The notes under the pieces are model-generated. The model saw only the letters and a list, made by a program, of their open reading frames with translations, was not told the origin of the DNA and ran no database searches. From the NCBI RefSeq assembly GCF_014641695.1, contig NZ_BMIF01000001.1:558001-622000 (forward strand): DNA of 64,000 nt. The letters run 5' to 3'. A program made the translations under genes and the position numbers. This stretch comes from Nitratireductor aestuarii (GTDB lineage: Bacteria; Pseudomonadota; Alphaproteobacteria; Rhizobiales; Rhizobiaceae). Of this stretch, positions 35,197-44,634 are shown one piece after another (within the stretch, counting starts at the first letter, position 1; each line of letters begins with the position of its first letter).

Positions 35197-35901
35197 TCAG
35201 TGCTTCCCATCGATCACCTTTACGCCACCTGGGGTAGCGACGAGCGCGAGACTGGCTAGTCCGATAAACAAGCCATGTTCCACCACGCCAGGGATCATGT
35301 TCAAATCATCCGCGAATGCTTTTGTCGCCGGAATACGGCCAAATGATGCATCGACGATCAAATGCCCACCATCCGTTACAAAAGGCTTACCGTCCTTCTC
35401 GCGCACCTTGATCTCGCCGGTCAAGGCCGAACGTCGGCCGGCCTCTTCGATCGCGATCATGGTCGCGCGTAGGCCGAACTGGTTTACCTCGATCGGCAGC
35501 GGGAACGCACCGAGGGTCTCCACGACTTTGCTCTCGTCGGCGATGACGATCATCTTCTTCGAGGCTGCAGCAACGATCTTCTCACGCAGCAGCGCGCCGC
35601 CACCGCCCTTGATCAGCGACAGGCCCGGGCCAATCTCGTCGGCGCCGTCAATGGTGAGATCAAGTGCCGGCTCTTCCTCAAGCGTCGCGAGCGGGATGCC
35701 CAGTTCGCGCGCCAGTTGTTCAGTGCGCACCGACGTGGGAACGCCGACGACCTTCATGCCCGCAGCAACCTTTTCCGCCAGCAGACGCACGAACTCATCC
35801 GCCGTAGAACCGGTTCCGAGCCCCAGCTTCATGCCGTCCTCGACATGGCCGAGCGCGGCGCGTGCTGCTTCGATTTTCATAGCCTTTGGATCTGCTGCCA
35901 T
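35197..35901 (-). CDS. rpiA: Ribose-5-phosphate isomerase A
   Basis: 234 residues. It interconverts ribose 5-phosphate and ribulose 5-phosphate in the pentose phosphate pathway. Motifs: [11 protein letters not shown] near residue 28 (phosphate binding), [29 protein letters not shown] around 83-110 (catalytic Asp and Glu), and the C-terminal [13 protein letters not shown] segment. It is the first gene of a pair with the DUF2059 gene, separated by only 31 bases. Confidence 0.95.
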   Translation of the reverse strand: MAADPKAMKIEAARAALGHVEDGMKLGLGTGSTADEFVRLLAEKVAAGMKVVGVPTSVRTEQLARELGIPLATLEEEPALDLTIDGADEIGPGLSLIKGGGGALLREKIVAAASKKMIVIADESKVVETLGAFPLPIEVNQFGLRATMIAIEEAGRRSALTGEIKVREKDGKPFVTDGGHLIVDASFGRIPATKAFADDLNMIPGVVEHGLFIGLASLALVATPGGVKVIDGKH

Positions 35902-36037
35902 GCTTTCCGTTCCCTTTTTATGGCTGGATCAGTAGCTTTTTTCATCGCTCCGGGCAAATGGCTTCGCCATGCTGTTGCTCAATTCGCCCATCGGGGCTAT
36001 CGCCTTCCACAGCTAAAGATGTGCAGAAGGAGTGATC

Positions 36038-36730
36038 ATGGCCGACCCGATTATCGTCTTCGATCTGGATGGAACGCTTGTCGAGACAGCGCCAGACCTG
36101 CTGGAAAGCCTCAATCACTGCCTCCGCCATCTCAACCTGGATGTAGTCGATCCGGCTGAGATCCGCCGTTACGTGGGCTTCGGCGGCCGTATCATGATTG
36201 AGCGGGCCTGCGTCGCCCACGGCCACCCGCTGAAGCAGGATGAGCTGGAAACGGTTTACCAGATCTTCCTCGAGCACTATGAGGGCAACATGCCCGGCAA
36301 GTCCGAGCCCTTCCCCGGTGTCCTGGACGCCATCAAGGCTTTCCACGAGGCCGGATACAAGACGGCTGTCTGCACCAACAAGCTTGAGGGCCTGTCGCGC
36401 CGGCTGCTTGAGGGCCTGGGTATCGACCATCTCTTCAGCGCCATCTGCGGCGCCGATACGTTCGCGCAGCGCAAACCACATCCGAGCCATCTGTTTGGCA
36501 CGATCGAAATGGCGGGCGGCGATCCGGAACGTTGCGTGATGGTCGGTGACTCACGAACCGACATCGATACGGCGAAGAATGCCGGCATCCCGGTCGTGGC
36601 CGTAGACTTCGGCTACACCGACCAGCCCGTGCACATGTACGAGCCGTCCAAGGTGATCTCGCATTTCGACGAGTTGACGGTCGAGCTCGCTGAACGCCTC
36701 ATTCAATCAGCTTTTCCGCAGACTGCATAG
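36038..36730 (+). CDS. gph: Phosphoglycolate phosphatase (HAD family)
   Basis: 230 residues from ATG 36038, with AAGGAG about 7 bases upstream; the frame opens 2 codons earlier at 36032. HAD motif I is VFDLDGTLVET (7-17), motif II CTNKLEG, motif III Lys within RKPHPSHL, and motif IV GDSRTDIDTAKNAG. The size and cap domain fit Gph/GPase, which removes 2-phosphoglycolate arising from DNA repair or photorespiration-like chemistry. Divergent from rpiA with about 135 bases between. Confidence 0.9.
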   Translation: MADPIIVFDLDGTLVETAPDLLESLNHCLRHLNLDVVDPAEIRRYVGFGGRIMIERACVAHGHPLKQDELETVYQIFLEHYEGNMPGKSEPFPGVLDAIKAFHEAGYKTAVCTNKLEGLSRRLLEGLGIDHLFSAICGADTFAQRKPHPSHLFGTIEMAGGDPERCVMVGDSRTDIDTAKNAGIPVVAVDFGYTDQPVHMYEPSKVISHFDELTVELAERLIQSAFPQTA

Positions 36731-36775
36731 CTTCAGGCGACCGTCTCACCGCCCAAGCGCCTTTACGTAGCAAAC

Positions 36776-36812
36776 AAAAAAGCCGCAGATCGATGACCTG
36801 CGGCTTTTCTTC
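36776..36812. terminator. Bidirectional terminator between gph and the porin gene
   Basis: Stem AAAAAGCCGCAG / CTGCGGCTTTT with loop ATCGATGAC-like centre, A-run on the left and T-run on the right. It serves the convergent genes on both sides. Confidence 0.88.
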
Positions 36813-36832
36813 TGTTCAGTCTGGAAACTGAA

Positions 36833-37501
36833 TTAGAACTTGTAGTTCACACCAGCGCGGACGGTGTGCGTCTTGAACTTGACGTTTCCGCCTTCAACAA
36901 CGTCAACGTTGACCTTGCCCAGATCCGTGTAGAGGTACTCGGTCTTCAGCGAAACGTTGCTGTCGACGGCGTATTCAGCGCCAGCGCCGGCAGCCCAGCC
37001 TACCTTGGTCTTGGAGATGGAATCATCGCCGGCGTAAACCTTGGTCTTGCCGTAAGCGACACCGCCGGTTGCGTAGGTCATGACCTTCTCGACCGGAGTG
37101 TAGCCGACGCGCGCACGGGTCGTACCAACCCAGCGCTGCTTCGCGCCAACTTCGGTGCCAACAAAGTCGATCTCAGCCTTGACGTTGGAGTACTGGATGT
37201 CGGTCTCGACACCGTAAACCATCTGGCCGGACTGGAAGTTGTAACCAGCCTGTGCACCGCCAACGAAGCCGCTTCCGGTCACGCCGAGAATGTTTTCGCC
37301 TTCGGCAGAAGCCTTTGCCTTGCCACCAGCGTAACCAGCGTTCACGCCAACATATGCGCCGGTCCAGTCGATCTGCTGAGCCTGGACGGCCGGAGCAGCC
37401 GGGACGGAGTCATAGGAGTAAACAGCGTCTGCAGCGAATGCAGCGGAAGAAGCCAGCACGGCGGCGGCGGAAATTACTACGAGTTTCACGGGAACCCTCA
37501 T
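36833..37501 (-). CDS. Outer membrane beta-barrel protein, RopB/Omp25-like
   Basis: 222 residues. Signal peptide ends at AAFA/ADAVYSYDS (about residue 23). WTGAYVGVNAGYAGG starts the barrel, with alternating hydrophobic strands and turns throughout, ending THTVRAGVNYKF with a terminal Phe, as required by the BAM assembly signal. The pattern (WTGxYVGxxxGY; GVExDI; GYxP; GAGxEYA) is the OmpA-like/Omp25 family that gives rhizobia their RopB/Omp25 surface proteins, often abundant. Monocistronic, with a terminator after it. Confidence 0.9.
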   Translation of the reverse strand: MRVPVKLVVISAAAVLASSAAFAADAVYSYDSVPAAPAVQAQQIDWTGAYVGVNAGYAGGKAKASAEGENILGVTGSGFVGGAQAGYNFQSGQMVYGVETDIQYSNVKAEIDFVGTEVGAKQRWVGTTRARVGYTPVEKVMTYATGGVAYGKTKVYAGDDSISKTKVGWAAGAGAEYAVDSNVSLKTEYLYTDLGKVNVDVVEGGNVKFKTHTVRAGVNYKF

Positions 37502-37759
37502 TGGATGTTCGATGGAGGGTTAGTTACAATTTATGCTAAATTTTTCCAGACCTATTCCGCCCAAGAACCAGGCAGAAAACCCTCAATCGAGTCATATGGT
37601 TAGGAATAGGTAAATGACCGAAAGCCCGCTTCACGGACCCGGAAACCGAGCTGAGCTTAGTCAACGCGGATGGGGCGGACAAACAAAAGGGCGGTGGAAG
37701 TGATCCGCCGCCCTGCTGGCTGCAGCTTCAACCGAAGCCGCGCTGCAATATGAAACTGC

Positions 37760-38005
37760 TTAGTTGCAACGTGCCTGGTAGATGCGGCCGTTGCGATCGC
37801 GATATTCGCAGTAGCCGTTGCGCAGGTTGCGCACCAGAAGACCGCCGACTGCACCTGCACCGGCGCCGATCAGTGCACCGCGGCCACCGCCAACGATACC
37901 GCCGATAACCGCACCGGTTGCCGTACCGACGCTGACGTCCTTCTCGGTGGTCGTGCAGGCAGACAATGAAAGTGCAGCAACGGCTGCAATCAGAACACTA
38001 CGCAT
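37760..38005 (-). CDS. Glycine-zipper 2TM lipoprotein
   Basis: 81 residues. The N-terminus (MRSVLIAAVAALSLSAC) is a lipoprotein signal with Cys17 as the acylated residue. TATGAVIGGIVGGGRGALIGAGAGAVGG (about 28-56) is a glycine-zipper domain of the Gly-zipper 2TM family, which packs in or near a membrane. The end carries EYRDRNGRIYQARCN, also typical. Probably an outer membrane or periplasmic structural lipoprotein. It precedes a 700-base stretch with only one weak open frame. Confidence 0.85.
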   Translation of the reverse strand: MRSVLIAAVAALSLSACTTTEKDVSVGTATGAVIGGIVGGGRGALIGAGAGAVGGLLVRNLRNGYCEYRDRNGRIYQARCN

Positions 38006-38260
38006 AGACTTCCCTCTCCTTTATGGACCGCAAAATGGGTGGTTATGCAAAACCGTTTAACGCATACATTGAGAGATGCGATAAGAAAAGCCTCCCCGAA
38101 ACGCTGCGGCGAGTGCTCTGTTCATTGCTCCCTGCCCTGGAGCGATGCCAGGAAGAGTGAAAATGGGTTGCGTCCGGAGCTGCGTTATAACAGAGACTTA
38201 GATCGTTTCGGCGTTCCTCTGAAACACTGAAACAATCCCAGAGGCCGGCAGGTCATGCAT

Positions 38261-38476
38261 TCACTGAGTCGTGCTTGCTGTATCCGCAATCGCGGTGTCA
38301 GCGACGCTCGCCGTAACGGTGACATCGCTCGCGATATTCGCATGCGCTCTCGAGTAGAGAATGGCGGAGGCAAATCCCGCCCATACAAGCCCCACAATCG
38401 CATACATTACGGCCTGGTCAAAAAGACCCCGCTTTCTGTACATGCCTAGACGCGCCCCCAACTTAGTGCCCGACAT
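38261..38476 (-). CDS. Small single-span membrane protein (hypothetical)
   Basis: 71 residues with one membrane segment (AVMYAIVGLVWAGFASAILY, about 22-41), preceded by a basic GARLGMYRKRG and followed by a Thr/Ala-rich tail. The positive-inside rule puts the N-terminus in the cytoplasm. Ribosome-binding site is weak (AGGTTAAG is far). No family recognised. The flanking stretches 38006-38260 and 38477-38689 show nothing else that I can call. Confidence 0.4.
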   Translation of the reverse strand: MSGTKLGARLGMYRKRGLFDQAVMYAIVGLVWAGFASAILYSRAHANIASDVTVTASVADTAIADTASTTQ

Positions 38477-38689
38477 TTTTGTTAGCTTAACCTTGAGTTG
38501 GTGTCTATTATTGTGCTGTTATATACTTAGTTCTTGCGCTTGCTGTGTGTCGAAAGACACAGTTGGGCATAGGTCGTCTGCGGCCTTGACTCGCCCTGAA
38601 GCGAGGCACTATATGCGTCCCGATTGATCGGTGATTTGGTTAATCAGGCCTCAGGGTTCACCCGCCTCATAAGCTGGAACCAAGGCGCC

Positions 38690-38764
38690 GGGGGATTAGC
38701 TCAGCGGGAGAGCGTCCGCTTCACACGCGAAAGGTCACTGGTTCGATCCCAGTATCCCCCACCA
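38690..38764 (+). tRNA. tRNA-Val (CAC anticodon)
   Basis: 75 bases including an encoded CCA. Acceptor stem GGGGGAT / ATCCCCC, D arm GCTC-AGCGGGA-GAGC, anticodon loop TTCACAC with anticodon CAC, T arm ACTGG-TTCGATC-CCAGT. The anticodon stem TCCGC / GCGAA has a C-A mismatch at the second pair (28-42), which a T at 28 would repair. All other stems pair. Confidence 0.93.
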
Positions 38765-38823
38765 TCCCCTCTCCTTGCAGACGGTACGGTAACAGCCCAC
38801 GAACCGCTCGCGCTTTGCCCAGC

Positions 38824-38859
38824 AAAAAAGCGGCCACCCGAAACAGGCGACCGCTTTCC
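38824..38859 (-). terminator. Terminator of the large L,D-transpeptidase gene
   Basis: Imperfect stem (AAAGCGG ... CCGCTTT with two mismatches) 24 bases beyond the stop codon. On the minus strand the sequence after the stem is a T-run. Also suitable for the plus strand after the tRNA. Confidence 0.7.
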
Positions 38860-38882
38860 TTAACCATTCTTTATAGTGTCAA

Positions 38883-40778
38883 TCAGCTGCCAGCTGAACG
38901 AGCGTTGTCGACAAGACCCAGCGCCTTCGCCAGGTGAGCGTCCCGCCCGTAGATGTCGTCATAATACGAGACATTGCCGGCGAGGTCCGGCCAGGCGGTG
39001 AAGTAGCTTACGTAGACCGGGATCTTCACCGGAACGGTCTTGCGGTTGTTCTTGCCGCCGGCGATGTGCTTGCCGACTTCTTCCTTGCTGATACCCAGCA
39101 TCGCAGCGGCCATGGCGCGCGGATCCTCAAGCCGGACGCAACCGTGGCTGAATGACCGGACGTCACGGCTGAACAGGTTCCGGGAGGGCGTGTCGTGCAT
39201 GTAGATGTCATGCTTGTTCGGGAACATGATCTTCAGCTCGCCCAGCGAGTTGCTGGGGCCGGGCTTCTGGCGCACGCTGTACGGAATATTGTTGCCAACG
39301 CTGTTCCAGTTGATCGACGCGGAAGAAACCTGACGGCCGTTGCGGTCGTAGACCTCATACCCCGTGCGGTCCAGGAGGCCCGGATCGCGCCTCAGCTGCG
39401 GCAGCTTCTCGTTGACCATGATCGAATTCGGAACACCCCAATACGGATTGAATTCAACGTATTCGATCTCGTCGTGGAAGAAGTAGGTCTGGTTGGTCGT
39501 CGTGCCCACCACCGTGCGCATGTTGAGCTTTTCCACACCGTTCTCGACATAGCTTGCCGTGAACGAAGGGACATTCAGCACCACGCGCGTGTTGCCCCAG
39601 TGGGAGGGATGCCAGCGCAGGCGCTCCATCGCCAGCAGGATCTTTTCGATCTTGGCGGCCTTTGTCTCACCGGCAAGAACGCCCACCGTACGGCGTCCGA
39701 TGATGCCATCCGGGTTCAGGTCGTGCTGGCGCTGCGCGGCCTTGATGACCGGCACCAGTTCATCGAGATAGGTGTCCGTGCCGGCGAAAGCTGCCAGAAC
39801 CGTCCCGTGCTGCTCTCGGAAGCTGGAATCGGCCTTGCGGTCGATGATCTTGAGGATCTTCGGCAGATCAGGGTGCGTGCCGCCGGGCTTCAGGAGCAGC
39901 TGCGGATCAAGGACCACCTCCTCGTCGGCAGCAGCCTCGGCGCGCAGCTTCGCAAGCTCATCCTTCAGCGCTGCGTATGCATCGTTCTGCGGATGAAGCG
40001 ATTCAAGATAGCGGTCCGGCGCATCGGAAGAAGCCAGTACGCTGAGAACAAGCTTTTCGTCCAGCTTTGCACGGGCGAAGTCGTGGAAGCCCGAGAGCTT
40101 GTTCGGATCGACACGGCCCATATTGGCATCGCGTGCATAGCGCAGCGCCCGGGCTGTCATCATCAGCTCCCAGCGCAACATTGACTTTGCGCGGTGAAGC
40201 TTCGCCTCTTCACTGGTCGCTGCCGGGAAGAAACGGCTGTTGACGCTATAGTCGCTGCCGGTCAGACCGTGGGATTCCGCGCCGTTCAGCACACCCATGA
40301 CCCCACGCGCACGTTGCGTCGTGCCGTTCTCGTCAAGCCAGATGAATTCGGGCCTGGCGCTATAATGGGCGACAATGGCGTCAGCGATTGCCTTTTCGAC
40401 CTTCAACTCCAGCTCTGCCGTAGCGGCTACGGCCTCGCGGAACAAAGACTCCTGCCCTTCAGTCGTCGCACCGGGCTTTGCTTCAAGGGCTGACTTGAGC
40501 GCCGCAAGATTGATGCTTACCAGGCCTTCGGCCTTGTAATTATAGAAGGATGGAGCGGAGACCTTCTTGACCGCGGCGGGCTTTGCCTGCGCAACAGGCT
40601 CCTGCGGACGCGGCACGGCCGTTGGCGGCACCACCTGCTGCTGCTGGCGCGGCACGCGATTGCCGAACAGCCGGTCGAAGAGATACTGAGCATCGGCTTG
40701 CGATGATGAATAACCGACAAGTGTGACAGCCAATGCCACCGCGGAAACAGCGTTCCGTGCATGAAAAACGTTAGCCAT
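38883..40778 (-). CDS. Large periplasmic L,D-transpeptidase (YcbB/LdtD type)
   Basis: 631 residues. Signal peptide ends near DAQYLF (about 31). After a Gln/Pro linker come a long scaffold region, a peptidoglycan-binding-like segment (AAQRQHDLNPDGIIGRRTVGVL, about 365-390) and the catalytic YkuD domain, whose motif IYMHDTPSRNLFSRDVRSFSHGCVRL provides the His, Ser and Cys. Domain order matches the YcbB type, which makes 3-3 cross-links in peptidoglycan and is beta-lactam-insensitive. It is the second L,D-transpeptidase in the window, unrelated in layout to the 19864 one. Confidence 0.93.
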   Translation of the reverse strand: MANVFHARNAVSAVALAVTLVGYSSSQADAQYLFDRLFGNRVPRQQQQVVPPTAVPRPQEPVAQAKPAAVKKVSAPSFYNYKAEGLVSINLAALKSALEAKPGATTEGQESLFREAVAATAELELKVEKAIADAIVAHYSARPEFIWLDENGTTQRARGVMGVLNGAESHGLTGSDYSVNSRFFPAATSEEAKLHRAKSMLRWELMMTARALRYARDANMGRVDPNKLSGFHDFARAKLDEKLVLSVLASSDAPDRYLESLHPQNDAYAALKDELAKLRAEAAADEEVVLDPQLLLKPGGTHPDLPKILKIIDRKADSSFREQHGTVLAAFAGTDTYLDELVPVIKAAQRQHDLNPDGIIGRRTVGVLAGETKAAKIEKILLAMERLRWHPSHWGNTRVVLNVPSFTASYVENGVEKLNMRTVVGTTTNQTYFFHDEIEYVEFNPYWGVPNSIMVNEKLPQLRRDPGLLDRTGYEVYDRNGRQVSSASINWNSVGNNIPYSVRQKPGPSNSLGELKIMFPNKHDIYMHDTPSRNLFSRDVRSFSHGCVRLEDPRAMAAAMLGISKEEVGKHIAGGKNNRKTVPVKIPVYVSYFTAWPDLAGNVSYYDDIYGRDAHLAKALGLVDNARSAGS

Positions 40779-40930
40779 CGAATGCGCCCCTGCTGCGTCC
40801 CATGAATAAAGCTATGCGGCGGCGCTCACGATCGGCATGGAACATGCGCGAAGCAGCTCCGTCACAAACCGTTAACTACATTGGTTTGGTGAATGAACAG
40901 TAAGCGTCATTCCCCAACGCCTCCGCTTTC

Positions 40931-40966
40931 CCGTAAAATCATCGTGAATTCATTCACGTTTTACGG
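40931..40966 (-). terminator. Bulged hairpin overlapping the DUF971 stop codon
   Basis: Outer arms CCGTAAAA / TTTTACGG enclose inner arms CGTGAAT / ATTCACG with a 2-base loop and a 4-base bulge (TCAT) on one side. It overlaps the last codons of the DUF971 gene and so can act as its 3' end. Confidence 0.5.
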
Positions 40967-41364
40967 TTGTACCCCTTCTCCTGCAGCTCGCGCAGGTAAT
41001 CAGCCCATAGCTGATTCCTCTTCTGCGCAAGCTCCTCCAGATAGCTCCAGGTGAAGAGCCCTGTCGAGTGGCCATCGCTGAAAACGATACGCACCGCATA
41101 GTGGCCGATCGGCTCGAGATTGGAGATCGTGACGTTTTCCTTGCCGACGACAAGAACGCGCTGGTCGGGCGAATGACCCTGCACCTCCGCCGAGGGCGAC
41201 AGAACGCGCAGCATCTCCGCAGACAGCCTCACCGGCTCGTTTCCCGGAAAGGTCACCGTCAGCGCGTCGCGCTCCTTCGATACCCGCAACTCACTCGGCG
41301 TTTTCACAATCGTACAATCCTTCAAGTCTCCTGTCCGAAACCGGACCAGCTGGTGATAGGACAT
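40954..41364 (-). CDS. DUF971 (gamma-butyrobetaine hydroxylase N-terminal-like) protein
   Basis: 136 residues. PSELRVSKERDALTVTFPG begins the DUF971 domain; SAEMLRVLSPSAEVQGH and the C-terminal GHYAVRIVFSDGHSTGLFTWSYLEELA are the conserved core. The same domain forms the N-terminus of gamma-butyrobetaine hydroxylases. Stand-alone copies have been linked to iron-sulfur cluster assembly in other bacteria. The start is uncertain because the first 25 residues before PSELRVS are longer than usual. Divergent from moaA. Confidence 0.88.
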   Translation of the reverse strand: MSYHQLVRFRTGDLKDCTIVKTPSELRVSKERDALTVTFPGNEPVRLSAEMLRVLSPSAEVQGHSPDQRVLVVGKENVTISNLEPIGHYAVRIVFSDGHSTGLFTWSYLEELAQKRNQLWADYLRELQEKGYNRKT

Positions 41365-41429
41365 TACTTACTGCTTGAAAAAATGAACGCAATGGCCACA
41401 TTGGAGCCAGCAACGGAGGAGGCGTATCC

Positions 41430-42440
41430 ATGATAGATCCGAAGGCCAACATGATCGATCCGTTCGGTCGCGCAATCACCTACCTGCGCGTCTCCGTGAC
41501 CGATCGCTGTGACTTTCGCTGTGTCTATTGCATGGCCGAGGACATGACCTTTCTGCCCAAGAAGGATCTCTTGAGCCTCGAAGAGCTGGAGCGCCTCTGC
41601 GACGTCTTCATTGAAAAGGGTGTCCGCAAGCTGCGTCTGACCGGCGGCGAGCCGCTGGTACGCAAGAACATCATGCATCTCGTCCGCCAGCTCTCGCGCC
41701 ACATCAAGTCCGGTGATCTGGAAGAGTTGACGCTCACCACCAACGGCTCGCAGCTCGAGCGCTTCGCCGACGAACTCGCCGAATGTGGCGTTCGCCGCAT
41801 CAACGTCTCGCTCGATACACTGGACGCAGAGAAATTCCATGCCGTCACGCGCTGGGGCCATCTCGACAAGGTGATGCGCGGCATCGATGCCGCCGACCGC
41901 GCCGGCATCGATATCAAGATCAACGCTGTCGCACTGAAGGGCTTCAACGAGGCCGAGCTGCCGGAGATGATGCGCTGGGCGCATGGCCGCGGCTTCGACA
42001 TGACGATCATCGAAACCATGCCGATGGGCGACATCGACGGCGACCGGACGGACCAGTACCTGCCGCTCTCCAAGGTTCGCGCGGATCTGTCGCGCCAGTA
42101 CACGCTGACGGACATTCCCTACAAGACCGGCGGCCCGGCACGCTATGTGCAGGTGGAGGAGACGGACGGACGGCTCGGTTTCATCACTCCCCTCACCCAC
42201 AATTTCTGCGAAAGCTGCAACCGCGTGCGACTCACCTGCACCGGCACCCTTTACATGTGCCTCGGCCAGGAGGACGCCGCCGACCTGCGCACGCCGCTGC
42301 GCGAGTCGGAAGGCAATGAGCTCGTCTCGGCCGCAATTGACGAAGCGATCGGCCGCAAGCCGAAGGGCCATGACTTCGTCATCGATCGTGCGACCAAGCG
42401 CCCGTCAGTCGCCCGCCACATGAGCGTCACTGGCGGATAA
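41430..42440 (+). CDS. moaA: GTP 3',8-cyclase MoaA
   Basis: 336 residues. A radical-SAM enzyme that starts molybdenum cofactor synthesis by converting GTP to 3',8-cyclo-dihydro-GTP. The N-terminal cluster motif is C27-x3-C31-x2-C34 (CDFRCVYC). A second cluster near the C-terminus is coordinated by [23 protein letters not shown] (TGGEPLVR) follows the first. The protein ends in Gly-Gly, as MoaA must. Ribosome-binding site GGAGGAGG lies 9 bases upstream. It opens a plus-strand run to mobB. Confidence 0.96.
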   Translation: MIDPKANMIDPFGRAITYLRVSVTDRCDFRCVYCMAEDMTFLPKKDLLSLEELERLCDVFIEKGVRKLRLTGGEPLVRKNIMHLVRQLSRHIKSGDLEELTLTTNGSQLERFADELAECGVRRINVSLDTLDAEKFHAVTRWGHLDKVMRGIDAADRAGIDIKINAVALKGFNEAELPEMMRWAHGRGFDMTIIETMPMGDIDGDRTDQYLPLSKVRADLSRQYTLTDIPYKTGGPARYVQVEETDGRLGFITPLTHNFCESCNRVRLTCTGTLYMCLGQEDAADLRTPLRESEGNELVSAAIDEAIGRKPKGHDFVIDRATKRPSVARHMSVTGG

Positions 42441-42564
42441 GCTGTATCCAGGACAGTAAAATTGGCACGTAGCCGCATATCCGCTGCGGCCAATCTCTGC
42501 GCCCTTGCTTACGTTGCCGCGGAGCGTTAAGCATTGAATATTCTTACTGTTCGGAGCCTCAGCC

Positions 42565-43479
42565 TTGTCACCCAATATGCGTGGCGCACTCCTGCTGTGC
42601 ATTGCCATGGCTTGTTTCGCACTCAATGACAGCCTCGTTAAGCTGGCCCTGAACACACTCACTCTCGGACAGATCATCTTTATCCGCGGACTGATCGCGA
42701 CCACGCTGCTGGTGGTTTTCTTCCACCGTTCGCTGGACATGAAGCAGCTGCCGCTCCTGCGCCACCCGGCCTCGATCCTCCGGATCGTCGCGGAACTCAT
42801 GGCATCGATGCTTTACCTCACGTCGCTCATCCACCTTTCGATCGGCTTCGTTACCGCCATCAACCAGGCGCTTCCGCTGTTTATCACCGCCGGAGCAGCG
42901 CTCTTCCTGATGGAACCGGTTGGCTGGCGCCGCTGGACCGCTGTAAGCGTTGGCTTCATTGGCGTTCTCATCATAGTTCGGCCGGGACTGGAAGGTTTCA
43001 GCGCCTGGTCGCTCATGACCCTTTCTTCCGTGGTCTTCTCCGCCATGCGGGACCTGAGCACCCGGCGTATCCCGAAGGAAATCAGCAGCGCAGCGCTTTC
43101 CATCAGCACGGCATTTTCCGTCGCCATCTTCGGCGGCCTGATCATCGAACCAATGGGGGGCTGGCAGCCCATATCGCTGCAGGATGGAGTGGTCGTGACC
43201 ACTGCCGCAGCCGCGCTGGTGGTGGGTTACCACTGCCTGATCATGGCCATGCGCGAGGGCGAAGTCTCCTTCATCGCACCCTTCCGCTATACCGGCCTGC
43301 TGTGGGCGACCCTGATCGGTTACCTGCTCTTTGCAGATATTCCGGACGAACTCACCATCCTGGGTTCAGCGCTCGTCATCGGGTCGGGTCTCTATACGCT
43401 CTACCGCGAGCGCCGCGTCAGCAAGACAATGCCAGTGATGAAAAGCACCGGCGAAAGCATGACGCCCGACGGACTCTGA
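42565..43479 (+). CDS. EamA/DMT-family transporter, copy 1
   Basis: 304 residues starting at a TTG, confirmed by the matching TTG start of copy 2 and by CGGAGC upstream at the same spacing. Ten predicted membrane helices in two EamA repeats, e.g. RGALLLCIAMACFALNDSLVKLAL and the second with SFIAPFRYTGLLWATLIGYLLF. The family (RhaT/EamA) exports or exchanges small metabolites. The protein is very similar to the product of the next gene, mainly in membrane helices and loops. Confidence 0.9.
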   Translation: MSPNMRGALLLCIAMACFALNDSLVKLALNTLTLGQIIFIRGLIATTLLVVFFHRSLDMKQLPLLRHPASILRIVAELMASMLYLTSLIHLSIGFVTAINQALPLFITAGAALFLMEPVGWRRWTAVSVGFIGVLIIVRPGLEGFSAWSLMTLSSVVFSAMRDLSTRRIPKEISSAALSISTAFSVAIFGGLIIEPMGGWQPISLQDGVVVTTAAAALVVGYHCLIMAMREGEVSFIAPFRYTGLLWATLIGYLLFADIPDELTILGSALVIGSGLYTLYRERRVSKTMPVMKSTGESMTPDGL

Positions 43480-43713
43480 TATCGGACGGCGCGACTCACT
43501 GCGCCGTCACGTAAACATCGGGCAACGCGTAGTCGGCCAACCCTCGACCCGCTCTGTCAGCACCCAATCTCGCGTCAAAACCGTTGCATTCCTGCCGCAC
43601 GTGTCCGGATGGACGACGCGCGTCACCACCTTCGCGCTATTTTGCTTGCGCCCTTGCCCAGTAAAGCGCCTAACTATAAGCATTACTTAATATACTTTGT
43701 CCGGAGCATCGCT

Positions 43714-44634
43714 TTGTCACCCAATTTGCGTGGCGCACTCTTGTTGTGCGTTGCCACGGCTGGCTACACCATCAACGACATCTTCATGAAGGTAGCACTA
43801 CAGTCGCTACCGCTCGGACAGATCCTCTTCATCCGAAGCCTGATGACTGCCGCGCTCCTGGTCATTCTGTTCGGACGCGTTTTCAAAACGACACAGTTTC
43901 GCCTGCTGCTGCATCCTGCGGCCATCGCGCGTATATCGGGTGAAATCGCAACGACCTTCTTCTTCCTGATGGGCCTCATGCATCTGCCGCTGGCCTTTGC
44001 CACCTCAATCCATCAGGCATTGCCGCTCATCATCACCATCGGCGCAGCTTTCTTCTTTTCCGAGAAGGTGGGCTGGCGGCGCTGGTGTGCGGTTTCGGTC
44101 GGTTTCATCGGCGTGCTCATCATCGTCAGGCCCGGACTGGAAGGGTTCAACGTCTGGTCGATCTCGGCACTGTGCGCCGTACTTTCGGCTGCCATGCGCG
44201 ACCTCGTCACCCGCAAGGTGCCGAAGGAACTCCACGCGTCCACGGTATCGCTGACCACCACGACTGCCCTCGCCATTTTCGGCCTTGTTTCCATTGCGAT
44301 CGCGCCCTCCGGCAGCTGGCAGCCGATGGAAACGTCTGATCTTGGCCATATGCTGGGTGCGGCCGTCGCGATGATGATCGGCTACCAGGCCATCTTTTCT
44401 GCACTCCGGATCGGCGAACTCTCCTTCATGGCGCCGTTCCGCTATACCGGCCTCCTTTGGGCGACCCTGTTTGGCTACCTGGTCTTTGCGGACGTTCCGG
44501 ACCAGCTCACCATTCTTGGTTCTACGCTTGTTATCGCCTCAGGCCTTTATACGCTCTACCGGGAACGTAAGGTCAGCAGATCTCTTCCCATCGTCAAAAG
44601 CACCAGCCCGGAAATGGCTCCAGATGGACTCTAA
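43714..44634 (+). CDS. EamA/DMT-family transporter, copy 2
   Basis: 306 residues from TTG 43714; the frame is open up to 43609 but that part is not similar to copy 1. Ten predicted helices in two EamA repeats. It shares long blocks with copy 1: SPN-RGALLLC, GQI-FIRGLI-like, GFIGVLIIVRPGLEGF, MAPFRYTGLLWATLFGYL and the C-terminal LYRERKVSRS. It is therefore a tandem duplicate. The 3' end overlaps the Bcr/CflA gene start by 11 bases, so the two are translationally coupled. Confidence 0.9.
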   Translation: MSPNLRGALLLCVATAGYTINDIFMKVALQSLPLGQILFIRSLMTAALLVILFGRVFKTTQFRLLLHPAAIARISGEIATTFFFLMGLMHLPLAFATSIHQALPLIITIGAAFFFSEKVGWRRWCAVSVGFIGVLIIVRPGLEGFNVWSISALCAVLSAAMRDLVTRKVPKELHASTVSLTTTTALAIFGLVSIAIAPSGSWQPMETSDLGHMLGAAVAMMIGYQAIFSALRIGELSFMAPFRYTGLLWATLFGYLVFADVPDQLTILGSTLVIASGLYTLYRERKVSRSLPIVKSTSPEMAPDGL

